Source: an uncultured bacterium
Lineage (GTDB): Bacteria > Desulfobacterota > Desulfovibrionia > Desulfovibrionales > Desulfovibrionaceae
Direction of reading: 5' to 3'
Length of the DNA: 64,000 bases
Assembly: GCA_905214305.1 (NCBI GenBank)
Contig: CAJMLK010000007.1
Location: 1 to 64,000, forward strand
The translations under genes and the position numbers were made by a program. How positions within the stretch are numbered: the first letter of the stretch is position 1; each line of letters starts with the position of its first letter. This document shows, piece by piece, positions 9,103 to 17,692 of the stretch. Under the pieces are notes generated by a model. The model searched no databases and was not told the origin of the DNA. It saw nothing but the letters and a program-made list of their open reading frames with translations.

Positions 9103-10455
9103 TCAGCGCAGTTCGCGCTCGACCACCTGGGCCAGGTCTTCGGCGTAGGTACGCACCCTGTCTTCATGCTCGCCTTCCACCATGACGCGGCACAGCGCCT
9201 CAGTACCGGAATAGCGCAAAAGCACCCGCCCGCGCCCGGCCAGCTCTTTTTCCACCTGAGCCACGGCTTCGCCGATGGCGGGGCGCTCCTCAAAAGGCAG
9301 GCGCTTTTCCACCCGCACATTGATGAGCTTTTGCGGAAAGGGCTTCAGCAGCCCGGCAAGTTCGGAGAGCGGACGTTCTTTTTCCCGCATGATGCGCAAT
9401 ATCTGCAATGCGGCCAACAGGCCGTCACCTGTGGTGCTGTAGCGATGGAAAATAAGGTGGCCCGACTGTTCGCCGCCCAGCATGGCTCCTTCACGGCGCA
9501 TGGCTTCCATCACGTAGCGGTCGCCCACCTTGGTGCGCAAAAGCTGACCGCCATGCTCGCTCATGAAAAGCTCCAGAGCCATGTTGCTCATGGCCGTAGC
9601 CACCAGCAGGTTGCCCGGCAGTTCGCCACGGGCCATCATGGCCTGTGCGCACAGGGCCATGATCTGGTCGCCATCCAGAATCACCCCGTGTTCGTCCACC
9701 ACAATAAGACGATCCGCGTCACCATCCAGAGCCAGACCGATATCAGCCCGCACCTCGCGCACCTTGGCCGCGACCACATCGGGATGCAGCGACCCGCAGT
9801 GTTCGTTGATATTGGTTCCGTCAGGACTGGTTCCAATGCGGAAAACCTCGGCCCCAAGCTCTTCCAGAGCGAGAGGGGCCACCTTGTAGCTGGCCCCGTT
9901 GGCGCAGTCCACCACAATGCGCAGCCCCGAAAGGGTCAGATGGGCAGGAAAACAGCTTTTGGTATAAACAATGTAGCGCCCGCCCGCGTCTTCAATCTTT
10001 GTGGCGCGGCCCACGCCGCGCGCGCCCGGATACGGCCAGGAAAAATCGGCATCCAGCACCATGCCCGCGATCTCGTCTTCGGCCATGTCAGGCAACTTGT
10101 AGCCATCGGCATCAAAAAACTTTATGCCGTTGTCCTGAAAAGGATTGTGCGAAGCCGAAATAACTACGCCCAAATCCGCGCGCATGCTGCGCGTCAGAAA
10201 GGATATGGCCGGTGTGGGCAGCGGGCCTGTCATGATGACGTGCATGCCCGCAGCGCACAGCCCCGCCGTAAGGGCAGACTCGAACATGTAGCCCGACAGG
10301 CGCGTGTCCTTGCCGATAACCACTTTATGCTGATGCTGCCCCCGGCGAAAACGCACCCCGGCGGCCAGCCCCAAACGCAGGGCCACATCCACCGTCATGG
10401 GGTATGTATTCACTGTACCACGCAAACCATCCGTGCCGAAAAGACGATCGGCCAT
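9103..10455 (-). CDS. glmM: phosphoglucosamine mutase
   Basis: Converts glucosamine-6-phosphate to glucosamine-1-phosphate, the step before UDP-GlcNAc, in the cytoplasm. The 450-residue alpha-phosphohexomutase shows the N-terminal RLFGTDGLRGTVN, the active-site phosphoserine loop SASHNPFQDNGIK, the metal-binding DGDADR and the sugar-binding GEQSGH, and a C-terminal phosphate-binding RYSGTE. The ATG at 10455 has GGAG upstream. It follows cdaR by 59 bases. The cdaA-cdaR-glmM order is conserved in many bacteria and links c-di-AMP to peptidoglycan precursor supply. Confidence 0.97.
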   Translation of the reverse strand: MADRLFGTDGLRGTVNTYPMTVDVALRLGLAAGVRFRRGQHQHKVVIGKDTRLSGYMFESALTAGLCAAGMHVIMTGPLPTPAISFLTRSMRADLGVVISASHNPFQDNGIKFFDADGYKLPDMAEDEIAGMVLDADFSWPYPGARGVGRATKIEDAGGRYIVYTKSCFPAHLTLSGLRIVVDCANGASYKVAPLALEELGAEVFRIGTSPDGTNINEHCGSLHPDVVAAKVREVRADIGLALDGDADRLIVVDEHGVILDGDQIMALCAQAMMARGELPGNLLVATAMSNMALELFMSEHGGQLLRTKVGDRYVMEAMRREGAMLGGEQSGHLIFHRYSTTGDGLLAALQILRIMREKERPLSELAGLLKPFPQKLINVRVEKRLPFEERPAIGEAVAQVEKELAGRGRVLLRYSGTEALCRVMVEGEHEDRVRTYAEDLAQVVERELR

Positions 10456-10514
10456 GCCATCTCCTTCAAGGGCAAAAATGCCCTCCGCCTCCCGCAACCT
10501 GCCGGGAGTACGCG

Positions 10515-11447
10515 CTATTTTTTCTTGCGACTTACCGTAACTTCTTCTGCGCCCGGGTTCAAGAGCGTCATGCCCTCGGGCAGGCGAAAGCGCACCTCAA
10601 CCTGACGGCTTTCGCCTTCATCAAGGTCGGGGGGGCTGACGGTGGCCTCCAGTTCCCCAAGATAGCGGGAGTTCTTGGCCAGCGCTTCAGGCACTTCCAC
10701 AGTAACGGTCAGTTCCTCCGGCTCCACTTTGTAGAGGCGGCGGTTTTCAGCCGAAATATCGACCTTGCAGCGCTGGCTCACTGTGGTGCGGCCGCTGGTA
10801 ATGCTGTACTGCACCTTGACGGTGGGCGGAATCGAGGTCACAAGGCTCGGCGTATCCAGGGTTATGACCTGATGCACCGTGCTGCCCGCTGCCGTGGGGT
10901 CGGCCATGAGAACAACCGGCACGTGCGATATCGCTTCCACCACGCTTTCCGGCCCGCGCAGGGTCACCGTGGCAGGGTCTACCCTGGCATTTTCTACCGT
11001 CAGCGCGCCGTTGCGCAGGGGGGAATCCACGGTGAACCGTACAGGAACCGCCCGCTCCACCAGTGTGTCGGCCGTAATGACAATGCGCGGCGGCTGCACG
11101 TCAATAAGTTCAAAGGCGCGGAACCCCGGCCCAAGATGCTCGGCCGTAAGGGGAACCATGGTCACGCCCTTCTTGATATGAGAAAGATTGACCGCCTGAA
11201 TAAGCTTGCTCTGGGTGACCGAACGCAAAAGGGTTTCCGGCCCGCGCAGACGCACAACCGCCTTGTTGATCAGGCCGTCGGTGATCACAAGATTTGAGGG
11301 TATGCCGTAATAATCAAGGGTAACTTCGATCTGGGCTTCAAGGCGTTCACGCACACTGACCACATACCACATGCTCACGGCGGCAAGCACCGCCACCAGC
11401 AAAGAAGTCAGATGCGGCGCGCGCCGGGGAATATCAGAGGATTTCAT
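10515..11447 (-). CDS. cdaR: YbbR-domain protein (CdaA regulator)
   Basis: Membrane-anchored partner of the diadenylate cyclase, called CdaR or YbbR in other bacteria. The 310 residues start with one transmembrane helix (LTSLLVAVLAAVSMWYVV, about residues 12-29). Repeated YbbR units follow, each with a beta-rich VRLRGPETLL / VTLRGPESVV type segment (two clear copies), predicted to lie in the periplasm. The ATG overlaps the end of cdaA by 14 bases and has GGGAGG upstream. It ends in a lysine-rich VSRKKK tail. Role assigned from family and gene order. Confidence 0.9.
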   Translation of the reverse strand: MKSSDIPRRAPHLTSLLVAVLAAVSMWYVVSVRERLEAQIEVTLDYYGIPSNLVITDGLINKAVVRLRGPETLLRSVTQSKLIQAVNLSHIKKGVTMVPLTAEHLGPGFRAFELIDVQPPRIVITADTLVERAVPVRFTVDSPLRNGALTVENARVDPATVTLRGPESVVEAISHVPVVLMADPTAAGSTVHQVITLDTPSLVTSIPPTVKVQYSITSGRTTVSQRCKVDISAENRRLYKVEPEELTVTVEVPEALAKNSRYLGELEATVSPPDLDEGESRQVEVRFRLPEGMTLLNPGAEEVTVSRKKK

Positions 11448-12168
11448 TAAGCACCTCCCGCAGGCGGCCGGCATCCAGGGCGCGCATGAGTTCGCCCTTC
11501 ATGGCTACTGAGATTTCGCCCCGTTCTTCAGACACGACGATAACCACCGCGTCGCTTTCCATGGTCACCCCAAGGGCCGCGCGGTGACGTGTGCCAAAGT
11601 TCTGCCCCTTGGCCACAGCCAGAGGAAGTATGCAGGCCGCGGCCATGAGCCGCCCGCGGCTGATGACCACAGCCCCGTCGTGCAGGGGCGCTTTGGGATA
11701 AAAGATATTCATGAGCAGCTGGCGCGAGAGCTGCGCGTCAACCCGCACGCCCTCACGCTTTATCATGTCGCCGAGCCGCATGCTGCGCTCCACCACAATC
11801 AGCGCGCCCACGCGCAGGCGGGCCATTTCCACGCAGGCCATGACCACTTCTTCAACGCCGTCCTGCATGAGCTGCTTTTTGCGAAACAGGCGGTGTGTCC
11901 CCATTTCACCAAGGGCCTGCCGGATATCGGACTGAAAAATGACCACAATAAGGATGAAGATGGAGCTGAAGATATGCTGCAAAAGCCAGCTCAGCGTGTA
12001 CAGGCCCATGGCTCTGGCAAAAAAATACAGCAGTGTCAGCAGGCCCAGGCCGGTCAGTACGGCCAGAGCACGTGAGCCGCGCACCATCTGGATCAGCTGG
12101 TACAGAAGTACACTGACCACGCCGACGTCCAGAATGTCGCGCCATTCGATAGGTATATTGTCAAGCAC
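11434..12168 (-). CDS. cdaA: diadenylate cyclase CdaA (DisA_N domain), GTG start
   Basis: Makes c-di-AMP from two ATP at the inner membrane. Three N-terminal helices (DVGVVSVLLYQLIQMV; ALAVLTGLGLLTLLYFFA; HIFSSIFILIVVIF) precede the catalytic domain with the signature LHDGAVVI and GTRHRAALG, the DGA and RHR residues that bind ATP and metal. I place the start at GTG 12168 because AAGGA lies seven bases upstream and the protein then begins VLDNIPIEWRDILD, matching the usual CdaA start. An ATG at 12381 would add 71 unlikely basic residues. The protein is 244 residues, slightly short. It overlaps cdaR by 14 bases. Confidence 0.93.
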   Translation of the reverse strand: MLDNIPIEWRDILDVGVVSVLLYQLIQMVRGSRALAVLTGLGLLTLLYFFARAMGLYTLSWLLQHIFSSIFILIVVIFQSDIRQALGEMGTHRLFRKKQLMQDGVEEVVMACVEMARLRVGALIVVERSMRLGDMIKREGVRVDAQLSRQLLMNIFYPKAPLHDGAVVISRGRLMAAACILPLAVAKGQNFGTRHRAALGVTMESDAVVIVVSEERGEISVAMKGELMRALDAGRLREVLNEIL

Positions 12169-12625
12169 CGTAATGTCCTTGGCCGAAGATATGAAAAACC
12201 GCCGGATGCGCCGTCGCAGGCAGATACTGTTGCCGGAATCTGCCGTTTTGCCGCACTCGGGCATTAAAAACGTTTTTACCGGTTCTCGCCGCCGCTCCTT
12301 GTCAGCAACTGGCGGCATGGCATTTCCGGCGAAGCCTTGTTCGCTACATGGCCTTATCCGCCCGAGCGGCGAGTTCGTCAAGAGCGGCGCGACCTGAATT
12401 CAAGGCGGCTCTCATGATTTTTTGCACTGCAAAAACGGATATGAACATGCTGACCGCATGTCAGGCAATTGTCACCCGCACTTCTGCCCCCACCATACAA
12501 GCGATCTCCGGCCGCGCCAGCCGAAAAGCCCTGCACGGCATGTGTTTGCTGCGGACAGCATGGCCGAAGGGTTTTCCCCTGAACCATCAAGGTGACAGTG
12601 CGGCAGAACCCCGCCACAAACGCAT

Positions 12626-12660
12626 GAAAAAAAGGACACGCACCAGCGCGCCCTTTTTAC
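12626..12660 (-). terminator. intrinsic terminator after folP (probably bidirectional)
   Basis: On the minus strand AAAAGGGCGCGC (plus 12646-12657) pairs over 12 positions, two of them G-U, with GCGTGTCCTTTT (plus 12630-12641) around a four-base loop, and a T-run follows. It separates the ftsH-folP unit from the cdaA operon. The region between it and cdaA (12169-12625) shows no convincing gene and must hold the cdaA promoter, which I could not pin down. Confidence 0.85.
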
Positions 12661-12663
12661 ATT

Positions 12664-13566
12664 TTACTCTACAGACGGCCCACCCGGCAAGAGGCCGGGA
12701 GTGAAAGCCGTGGCGACAGCCAGCCCCTGGCGGGCAGCAGCCACCTGATGCACCCTGTGCCAGAAAACTCCGCGCGCGCGCAGCAGGGCCGTTGCCGCCA
12801 CCGTGGCCGCGCCACGCTCGCCCGGCGGCAATGAAAGCAGACCGCCGAAAACAGACTTCATTGAAAGGGCCATAAGAACCGGACGACCGAGGTCCAGCCA
12901 GTCTTCAGGGTGCGCCAGCAGTTCAAGATTATGCGCCAGCGTTTTGCCAAAACCTATGCCGGGGTCAAGAATGATGCGGTCTTCGGGAACCCCCGCCCGC
13001 ACCAGCCGCGCGAGGTTGCGTTCAAAGAATTCCCGCACTTCACGCCGCACATCCGCATATTGCGGGTTGCGCTGCATGGTTTCCGGCCGCCCCTGACTGT
13101 GCATGAGCACATAGCCCGGCCTGTATTGCACAAGCACGTCCAGCAGGGCCGGGTCAAACGCGCACGCTGAAATATCGTTGATTATGGCCGCACCCTGCTC
13201 CAGAACCGCAGCGGCAGTGGCCGCGTGGTAGGTATCAACCGAAACGACCGCCCAGGGGGCCTTGCGGCGCAGTCCCATAAGCACGGGCGTAAGGCGGCGG
13301 ATTTCATCATCGGGCAAAAGCTCGGCGGCTCCCGGCCGGGACGATTCCGCCCCCAGATCAAGAATATCAGCGCCCTCTTCCAGCAAGGTCAGGGCATGCC
13401 GCAGACCGGCTGGGGGAAGATGGTGCGCGCCGCCATCATAAAAAGAATCCGGAGTCAGATTGACGATGCCCATAACGCCAAAGGGGGAGGGCGTCTTCAA
13501 CGCCCGCCCCCCCATGACATGCCAGGCTGCGCCCGTTACGGGCGCTACCGGGAACGAATTTTTCAT
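12664..13566 (-). CDS. folP: dihydropteroate synthase
   Basis: Joins p-aminobenzoate to 6-hydroxymethyl-dihydropterin diphosphate in folate synthesis. The 300-residue TIM barrel shows the family signatures VMGIVNLTPDSFYDGG (about residues 31-46) and DILDLGAESSRPGA, then INDISA, PGIGFGKT (phosphate binding) and a C-terminal WHRVHQVAAARQG. The start ATG shares one base with the ftsH stop (TAATG), so the two genes are translationally coupled. Together they form a two-gene unit ending at the terminator just downstream. Confidence 0.97.
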   Translation of the reverse strand: MKNSFPVAPVTGAAWHVMGGRALKTPSPFGVMGIVNLTPDSFYDGGAHHLPPAGLRHALTLLEEGADILDLGAESSRPGAAELLPDDEIRRLTPVLMGLRRKAPWAVVSVDTYHAATAAAVLEQGAAIINDISACAFDPALLDVLVQYRPGYVLMHSQGRPETMQRNPQYADVRREVREFFERNLARLVRAGVPEDRIILDPGIGFGKTLAHNLELLAHPEDWLDLGRPVLMALSMKSVFGGLLSLPPGERGAATVAATALLRARGVFWHRVHQVAAARQGLAVATAFTPGLLPGGPSVE

Positions 13567-15602
13567 TACTGATTTCGCTTGTTGTCGTCTTCACCGTTTT
13601 TAACGGCTGCTTCATCGCTTTCAGCGCTCTTTTCTTCGGTCGCGTCCTGCGCTGCCGGGGCGTCTCCACCGCTGGTATCCGGCTCAAGGGTAAACTCGGC
13701 AGACTCGGCGGCAGGGGCTGCGGCGCCCCCGGCACTTGCGCCGCCCTTGCCGGGACGGCTGGGAGCCTCGGAATACTTGATGGGCTTGCCGTTGTTGTCC
13801 AGCGGCGGCAGTTCCTTGTCTTCCATCAGCAGTTCGAGTTCTTCGCCAGTGATGGTTTCACGATCCAGCAGGGCGCGGGCAATGCGGTGCAAAATCTCTT
13901 CATTTTCCTTCAGCAAGGTACGGCAACGCTCGTGGGCTTCGTCCACAATGCGCTTGACTTCCGAGTCCACCAGACGAGCGGTATCTTCGCTGAAGTTCTT
14001 GTTCTGCACCCACTCCCGGCCGATAAAGACTTCTTCGCCGGTTTCGCCGATAGCCAGCGTGCCCACGGCTTCGCTCATGCCCCACTCGCACACCATCTTG
14101 CGGGCCATGCGGGTGACGCGCTCGATGTCGTTGGAGGCTCCGGTGGTGATGTCGTCAAAAATAAGCTCTTCGGCCACACGCCCGCCAAGCAGAACCACCA
14201 GAGTATTGCGCAGGTAGGAGCGCGAGTAGCCGTGGCGGTCTTCTTCAGGCAGCTGCATGGTTACGCCGAGAGCGCGCCCACGAGGAATAATGGTGACCTT
14301 GTGTACCGGGTCAGAGCCGGGCAAAAGGCGCGCCGCCAGAGCATGGCCGCCTTCATGATAGGCCGTGATGCGTTTTTCATCATCGGAAAGGATGAGGCTG
14401 CGGCGCTCACGCCCCATGAGGACCTTATCCTTGGCGTATTCAAAGTCGTGCATGTCCAGCCTGTCCTGATTCAGCTTGGCAGCCTGAAGGGCGGCCTCGT
14501 TGACCAGATTTTCCAAGTCCGCGCCGGAAAAACCGGGGGTCCCGCGGGCCAGCACATCAAGGTCCACATCGCCGGAAAGCGGTGTACGCTTGGTGTGCAC
14601 CTCAAGGATACGGCGGCGGCCACGAAGGTCGGGGGTGGGGACCACCACCTGACGGTCAAAACGGCCGGGGCGCAGCAGGGCCGGGTCGAGCACATCAGGA
14701 CGGTTGGTAGCGGCAATAAGGATAACCCCCTCATTGCTTTCAAAACCGTCCATCTCTACCAGCATCTGGTTCAGGGTCTGTTCGCGTTCGTCATGCCCGC
14801 CGCCAAGCCCGGCGCCGCGCTGACGGCCAACAGCGTCAATTTCGTCAATAAAAATAAGGCAAGGCGCATTTTTTTTGCCCTGCACAAAAAGGTCACGCAC
14901 GCGCGAAGCGCCCACGCCCACAAACATTTCCACAAAATCCGAACCGGAAATGGAAAAGAACGGCACTCCGGCTTCGCCAGCAACGGCGCGCGCCAGAAGC
15001 GTCTTGCCCGTTCCGGGAGGCCCGACCAGCAGCACGCCCTTGGGAATGCGCCCGCCAAGACGGGTAAATTTTTTGGGATTGGACAGAAACTCCACCACTT
15101 CAGCGAGTTCGTCCTTGGCTTCGTCCACCCCGGCCACGTCGGCAAAGGTGACGCGGGCGCTGTCCTGATTGAGCATGCGCGCGCGCGAACGGCCGAAATT
15201 CATGGCCTTTCCGCCGCCGCCCTGCATCTGGCGCATGAAAAATATCCATACGCCCACAAGCAGAAGCATGGGAAACCACGAAACCAGCAGCGTCATGTAC
15301 CAGGGCTGCTCTTCCGGCGGCTCCGCCTTTACCTCCACCTTTTTTTCAATAAGGCGGTTGACCAGACCCAGATCCTGCGGAGCGTAGGTCTGCACGGTTT
15401 TGCCGTCTGATGTTTTACCTGTAAGCGTGTGCCCCTGCATGGTTACAGACAGAATCTGGCCGCCGTCCACCTGACTCAGAAAGTCAGAATAGGGCACTCT
15501 TTGCATCACGCCCTGTGGCTGCTGGAACATATTAAAAAGCATAACCATCGCCAGGACGATAATGGCCCACAGCATCAGGTTGCGACTCATCTGGTTCAAC
15601 AT
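13566..15602 (-). CDS. ftsH: ATP-dependent zinc metalloprotease FtsH
   Basis: Membrane AAA+ protease that degrades unassembled membrane proteins and short-lived regulators. Two helices (NLMLWAIIVLAMVMLFNMF; TLLVSWFPMLLLVGVWIFF) bracket a periplasmic domain. The AAA module has GPPGTGKT, IFIDEIDAVG and the SRH region TNRPDVLDPALLRPGRFDRQ, and the protease has the zinc motif HEGGH. The Ala/Ser/Asp-rich C-terminal tail is poorly conserved. GGAGG lies only two bases before the ATG at 15602 but five before an in-frame TTG at 15599, so TTG may be the real start; the first residues differ by one only. About 678 residues. Confidence 0.97.
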   Translation of the reverse strand: MLNQMSRNLMLWAIIVLAMVMLFNMFQQPQGVMQRVPYSDFLSQVDGGQILSVTMQGHTLTGKTSDGKTVQTYAPQDLGLVNRLIEKKVEVKAEPPEEQPWYMTLLVSWFPMLLLVGVWIFFMRQMQGGGGKAMNFGRSRARMLNQDSARVTFADVAGVDEAKDELAEVVEFLSNPKKFTRLGGRIPKGVLLVGPPGTGKTLLARAVAGEAGVPFFSISGSDFVEMFVGVGASRVRDLFVQGKKNAPCLIFIDEIDAVGRQRGAGLGGGHDEREQTLNQMLVEMDGFESNEGVILIAATNRPDVLDPALLRPGRFDRQVVVPTPDLRGRRRILEVHTKRTPLSGDVDLDVLARGTPGFSGADLENLVNEAALQAAKLNQDRLDMHDFEYAKDKVLMGRERRSLILSDDEKRITAYHEGGHALAARLLPGSDPVHKVTIIPRGRALGVTMQLPEEDRHGYSRSYLRNTLVVLLGGRVAEELIFDDITTGASNDIERVTRMARKMVCEWGMSEAVGTLAIGETGEEVFIGREWVQNKNFSEDTARLVDSEVKRIVDEAHERCRTLLKENEEILHRIARALLDRETITGEELELLMEDKELPPLDNNGKPIKYSEAPSRPGKGGASAGGAAAPAAESAEFTLEPDTSGGDAPAAQDATEEKSAESDEAAVKNGEDDNKRNQ

Positions 15603-15849
15603 TGCCTCCGTTACGTTTCCCGTGCGTTTCGGCACACGGCCAGGACCTGGACATAGGCCCACGCAAGCAGAGAAATACTACCTGTGCATGCTCCATGTCA
15701 AACCGTAAAGCCTGCCACCGGTTTTGAAGACCGGGCGCCACAATGGTCAAGGCCCGCAGGGCCTGCCGCTGAAACCGTTTTTCACATATAATGCCTGACG
15801 CAGGATTGGCAATGGGCAAAAAGTATTTTGCCGCTGACAAACCAGACCC

Positions 15850-15878
15850 TTGCGGCATTTGTTTTTTTCACATAGCAT
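15850..15878 (+). promoter_or_regulatory. putative promoter of the tRNA-Sec gene
   Basis: TTGCGG (15850-15855) and TAGCAT (15873-15878) are spaced by exactly 17 bases and end 14 bases before the mature tRNA 5' end. Each box is a moderate match to sigma-70 consensus. Confidence 0.5.
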
Positions 15879-15892
15879 ACTCAGGCTTGCGC

Positions 15893-15986
15893 GGAGACGT
15901 TTCGTCACCGGTGTGGCGCCCGGTCTTCAAAACCGGTGGCAGGCTTTACGGTCTGCGGTAGGTTCGACCCCTATACGTCTCCGCCA
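15893..15986 (+). tRNA. selC: selenocysteine tRNA, anticodon TCA
   Basis: A 94-nt tRNA with features specific to bacterial tRNA-Sec. These are an 8-bp acceptor stem (GGAGACGT with ACGTCTCC), the anticodon loop CTTCAAA carrying TCA at 15927-15929 on a CCGGT/ACCGG stem, a long extra arm, a T loop GGTTCGACCCC, discriminator G and an encoded CCA. It decodes UGA as selenocysteine, after serylation by SerRS and conversion by SelA, whose gene lies at 43050-44477. No selB or selD is in the window. It stands alone with its own promoter and terminator. Confidence 0.97.
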
Positions 15987-16020
15987 GCTTTACCATACGC
16001 GCCTTTTCCGAGACGACTCC

Positions 16021-16056
16021 AAACCCCTTTGTGGCCGAACCGCAAAGGGGTTTTTA
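16021..16056 (+). terminator. intrinsic terminator after tRNA-Sec
   Basis: AAACCCCTTTG (16021-16031) pairs perfectly with CAAAGGGGTTT (16042-16052) around a 10-base loop, followed by TT. It lies 35 bases after the tRNA CCA end. Confidence 0.9.
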
Positions 16057-16176
16057 CGTACGCGCCCGCCTGCAAACAGGCCCGACATCCGCCGGGCCGC
16101 ACCAGCAGCATAGCCGTGGCCGCCCTGCCGCATCCTGCCTTTCGCCCTCAAGCAGACGTCTGAACAGAAAAGCCCC

Positions 16177-17361
16177 TCACCCCCGCTGCCGCCAGCGCTG
16201 CACCAGCCTGCCGAAGGATTCTGACACATCGGCGTAGCGCGTATCGGCGTCCGTTCCGAATGCTTTTGCCTTGCGGCTCGCCAGAATAAGCACAGCGTAC
16301 AAGCCGTGTTCCGCATAGAAGGGGCGCGCATAGTACGAGCGAACGCCCAATGGGGTAAAGAGCGCCCAATCCACAGATTTTACGCTGTCCAGCGTATCCT
16401 CTACCAGCAACGAGCTCAGGTCAAAGCGCTCAATATCCTGCGCAATGGTTCCTTCATAAGCGTGGACCGCGCCCCACTCCAGATTTTCAAACGCCCGCCC
16501 CACACCGTAAACTGTTACCTTGCCGCTGCCCGACTGGATGTGCGACAGCATAAGCCCATCCACTTCGGGGCCGCAGGCGCGCCAAAGATCCTCCAGAGCC
16601 GGACGCAATTCGCCCGGGCGCAAAGCCCCGTCGCCGCCCGATGCAAAGGGGCGCATCATGGTTTTGGCGTCCACGCACACCAATGCTGCGCGCACCACTC
16701 GCCCTTGCGCTCCCCCCCAGGGCGTCAACCGCACATACGTGGAAAAAAGTCCGCGCTCCGCATTGCCCAGCATGAGCTTTCCCGACCACGCATCCTCCTG
16801 CACAGCCTGACGCGCAGCGTTAAGAAGCTGCTCACCCAGCTTTTGCGGTGCAATATCCTCCAGCGACAAAAGGGAGCTTCCCTGCCCCTGGCGCATGAAC
16901 AAACTGCCGGCGGCAGCGTTTGCCTCCTTGAGACAGCAGTGTTCCAGATCAATGGTAAAAACGGGATAATCTACATCACCCACACGCATGCCAAGCTGCG
17001 CGGCATAGCATGCCGAGCCATAGCCCCCCGGCAAAAAGGCGCTTTTCAAAAAACCGCTGTATACGTCCAGCCCCGGCTCGGGCCAGCCCTGCAAAATGAG
17101 CGGCTTGCGGCCCGCATCCGACCGCAGGCGAAAAATGGCCGACGCAGGACGCGCGGCATGAAGCATGTCCCAGAATTCCACCAAAAAAGGATAGTCTTCC
17201 GGCACGACAGCCTGTTTGCGGTACGCGGCATTTTTCAGCAACTGGGGGGCATCCAGCCCGTCCACCTGCCAGCGCGTAAAAAGTTTGAGCCGCGACTCAC
17301 GCAGCCGAATGCTCCATAACAATCCCGGAAATCCGCCCCGCCACTGCGAAAAACGTGGCAT
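16177..17361 (-). CDS. conserved-looking protein of unknown function, GAF-like C-terminus
   Basis: 394 residues, cytoplasmic by appearance, with no signal or membrane segment. I do not recognise the N-terminal two thirds, which contain HAARPASAIFRLRSD and a Cys-Cys pair (LEHCCLKEA). The C-terminal stretch ARPFYAEHGLYAVLILASRK followed by FGTDADTRYADVSESFGRLV has the pattern that ends GAF sensor domains, so ligand sensing is possible. The ATG at 17361 was chosen for the AAGGAG seven bases before it. It is divergent from the FadR-type regulator gene; the two share a 331-base AT-rich region with two FadR-type operators, so it may be co-regulated with that cluster. Confidence 0.7.
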   Translation of the reverse strand: MPRFSQWRGGFPGLLWSIRLRESRLKLFTRWQVDGLDAPQLLKNAAYRKQAVVPEDYPFLVEFWDMLHAARPASAIFRLRSDAGRKPLILQGWPEPGLDVYSGFLKSAFLPGGYGSACYAAQLGMRVGDVDYPVFTIDLEHCCLKEANAAAGSLFMRQGQGSSLLSLEDIAPQKLGEQLLNAARQAVQEDAWSGKLMLGNAERGLFSTYVRLTPWGGAQGRVVRAALVCVDAKTMMRPFASGGDGALRPGELRPALEDLWRACGPEVDGLMLSHIQSGSGKVTVYGVGRAFENLEWGAVHAYEGTIAQDIERFDLSSLLVEDTLDSVKSVDWALFTPLGVRSYYARPFYAEHGLYAVLILASRKAKAFGTDADTRYADVSESFGRLVQRWRQRG

Positions 17362-17458
17362 ATAAACTCCTTCAGCCTTTTGGGTGTACCCGGCCACTGC
17401 CGGTTTGGTTGGCAGTAAAATAGATACATTTGCAGGGCAAGCCCTTTTTCATGATATA

Positions 17459-17473
17459 ATTGGTCATACCAAT
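17459..17473. promoter_or_regulatory. FadR/GntR-type operator 1
   Basis: ATTGGTCATACCAAT is a perfect palindrome around a three-base centre. It fits the TGGTnnnACCA core bound by FadR-subfamily GntR regulators such as PdhR, LldR and GlcC (established knowledge). A TATAAT (17455-17460) overlaps its left edge, so a bound protein would cover a -10 box. A GntR regulator is encoded 220 bases downstream at 17693. Confidence 0.7.
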
Positions 17474-17553
17474 ATATATTTTTGCACGGCATCAGCACAA
17501 AAATCTACATAATATCTTACCAACTGCACTGTTAAAAACAGAATCACGGCATC

Positions 17554-17564
17554 TGGTATAACCA
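17554..17564. promoter_or_regulatory. FadR/GntR-type operator 2
   Basis: TGGTATAACCA repeats the TGGTnnnACCA core 91 bases from operator 1 in the same divergent region. Outer bases are less symmetric. The two sites suggest cooperative or two-promoter control. Confidence 0.55.
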
Positions 17565-17692
17565 AAAACAATAAAAAAGACTTATAAATACAGCAGTATA
17601 AACGAAACACATATCACCATCACCAGAATATTGTCATAAAAACGTCAAAGAGACAGAATCACTCAAACACGACAAACCTGCAGGGGAAGGCC

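Noticed and set aside
9040..10605. 521-codon plus-strand frame opposite glmM
   Set aside because: Shadow of glmM, which has all active-site motifs.
13887..15410. Long plus-strand open frame opposite ftsH
   Set aside because: ftsH motifs on the minus strand are unambiguous; the plus frame is His/Lys-rich without family features.
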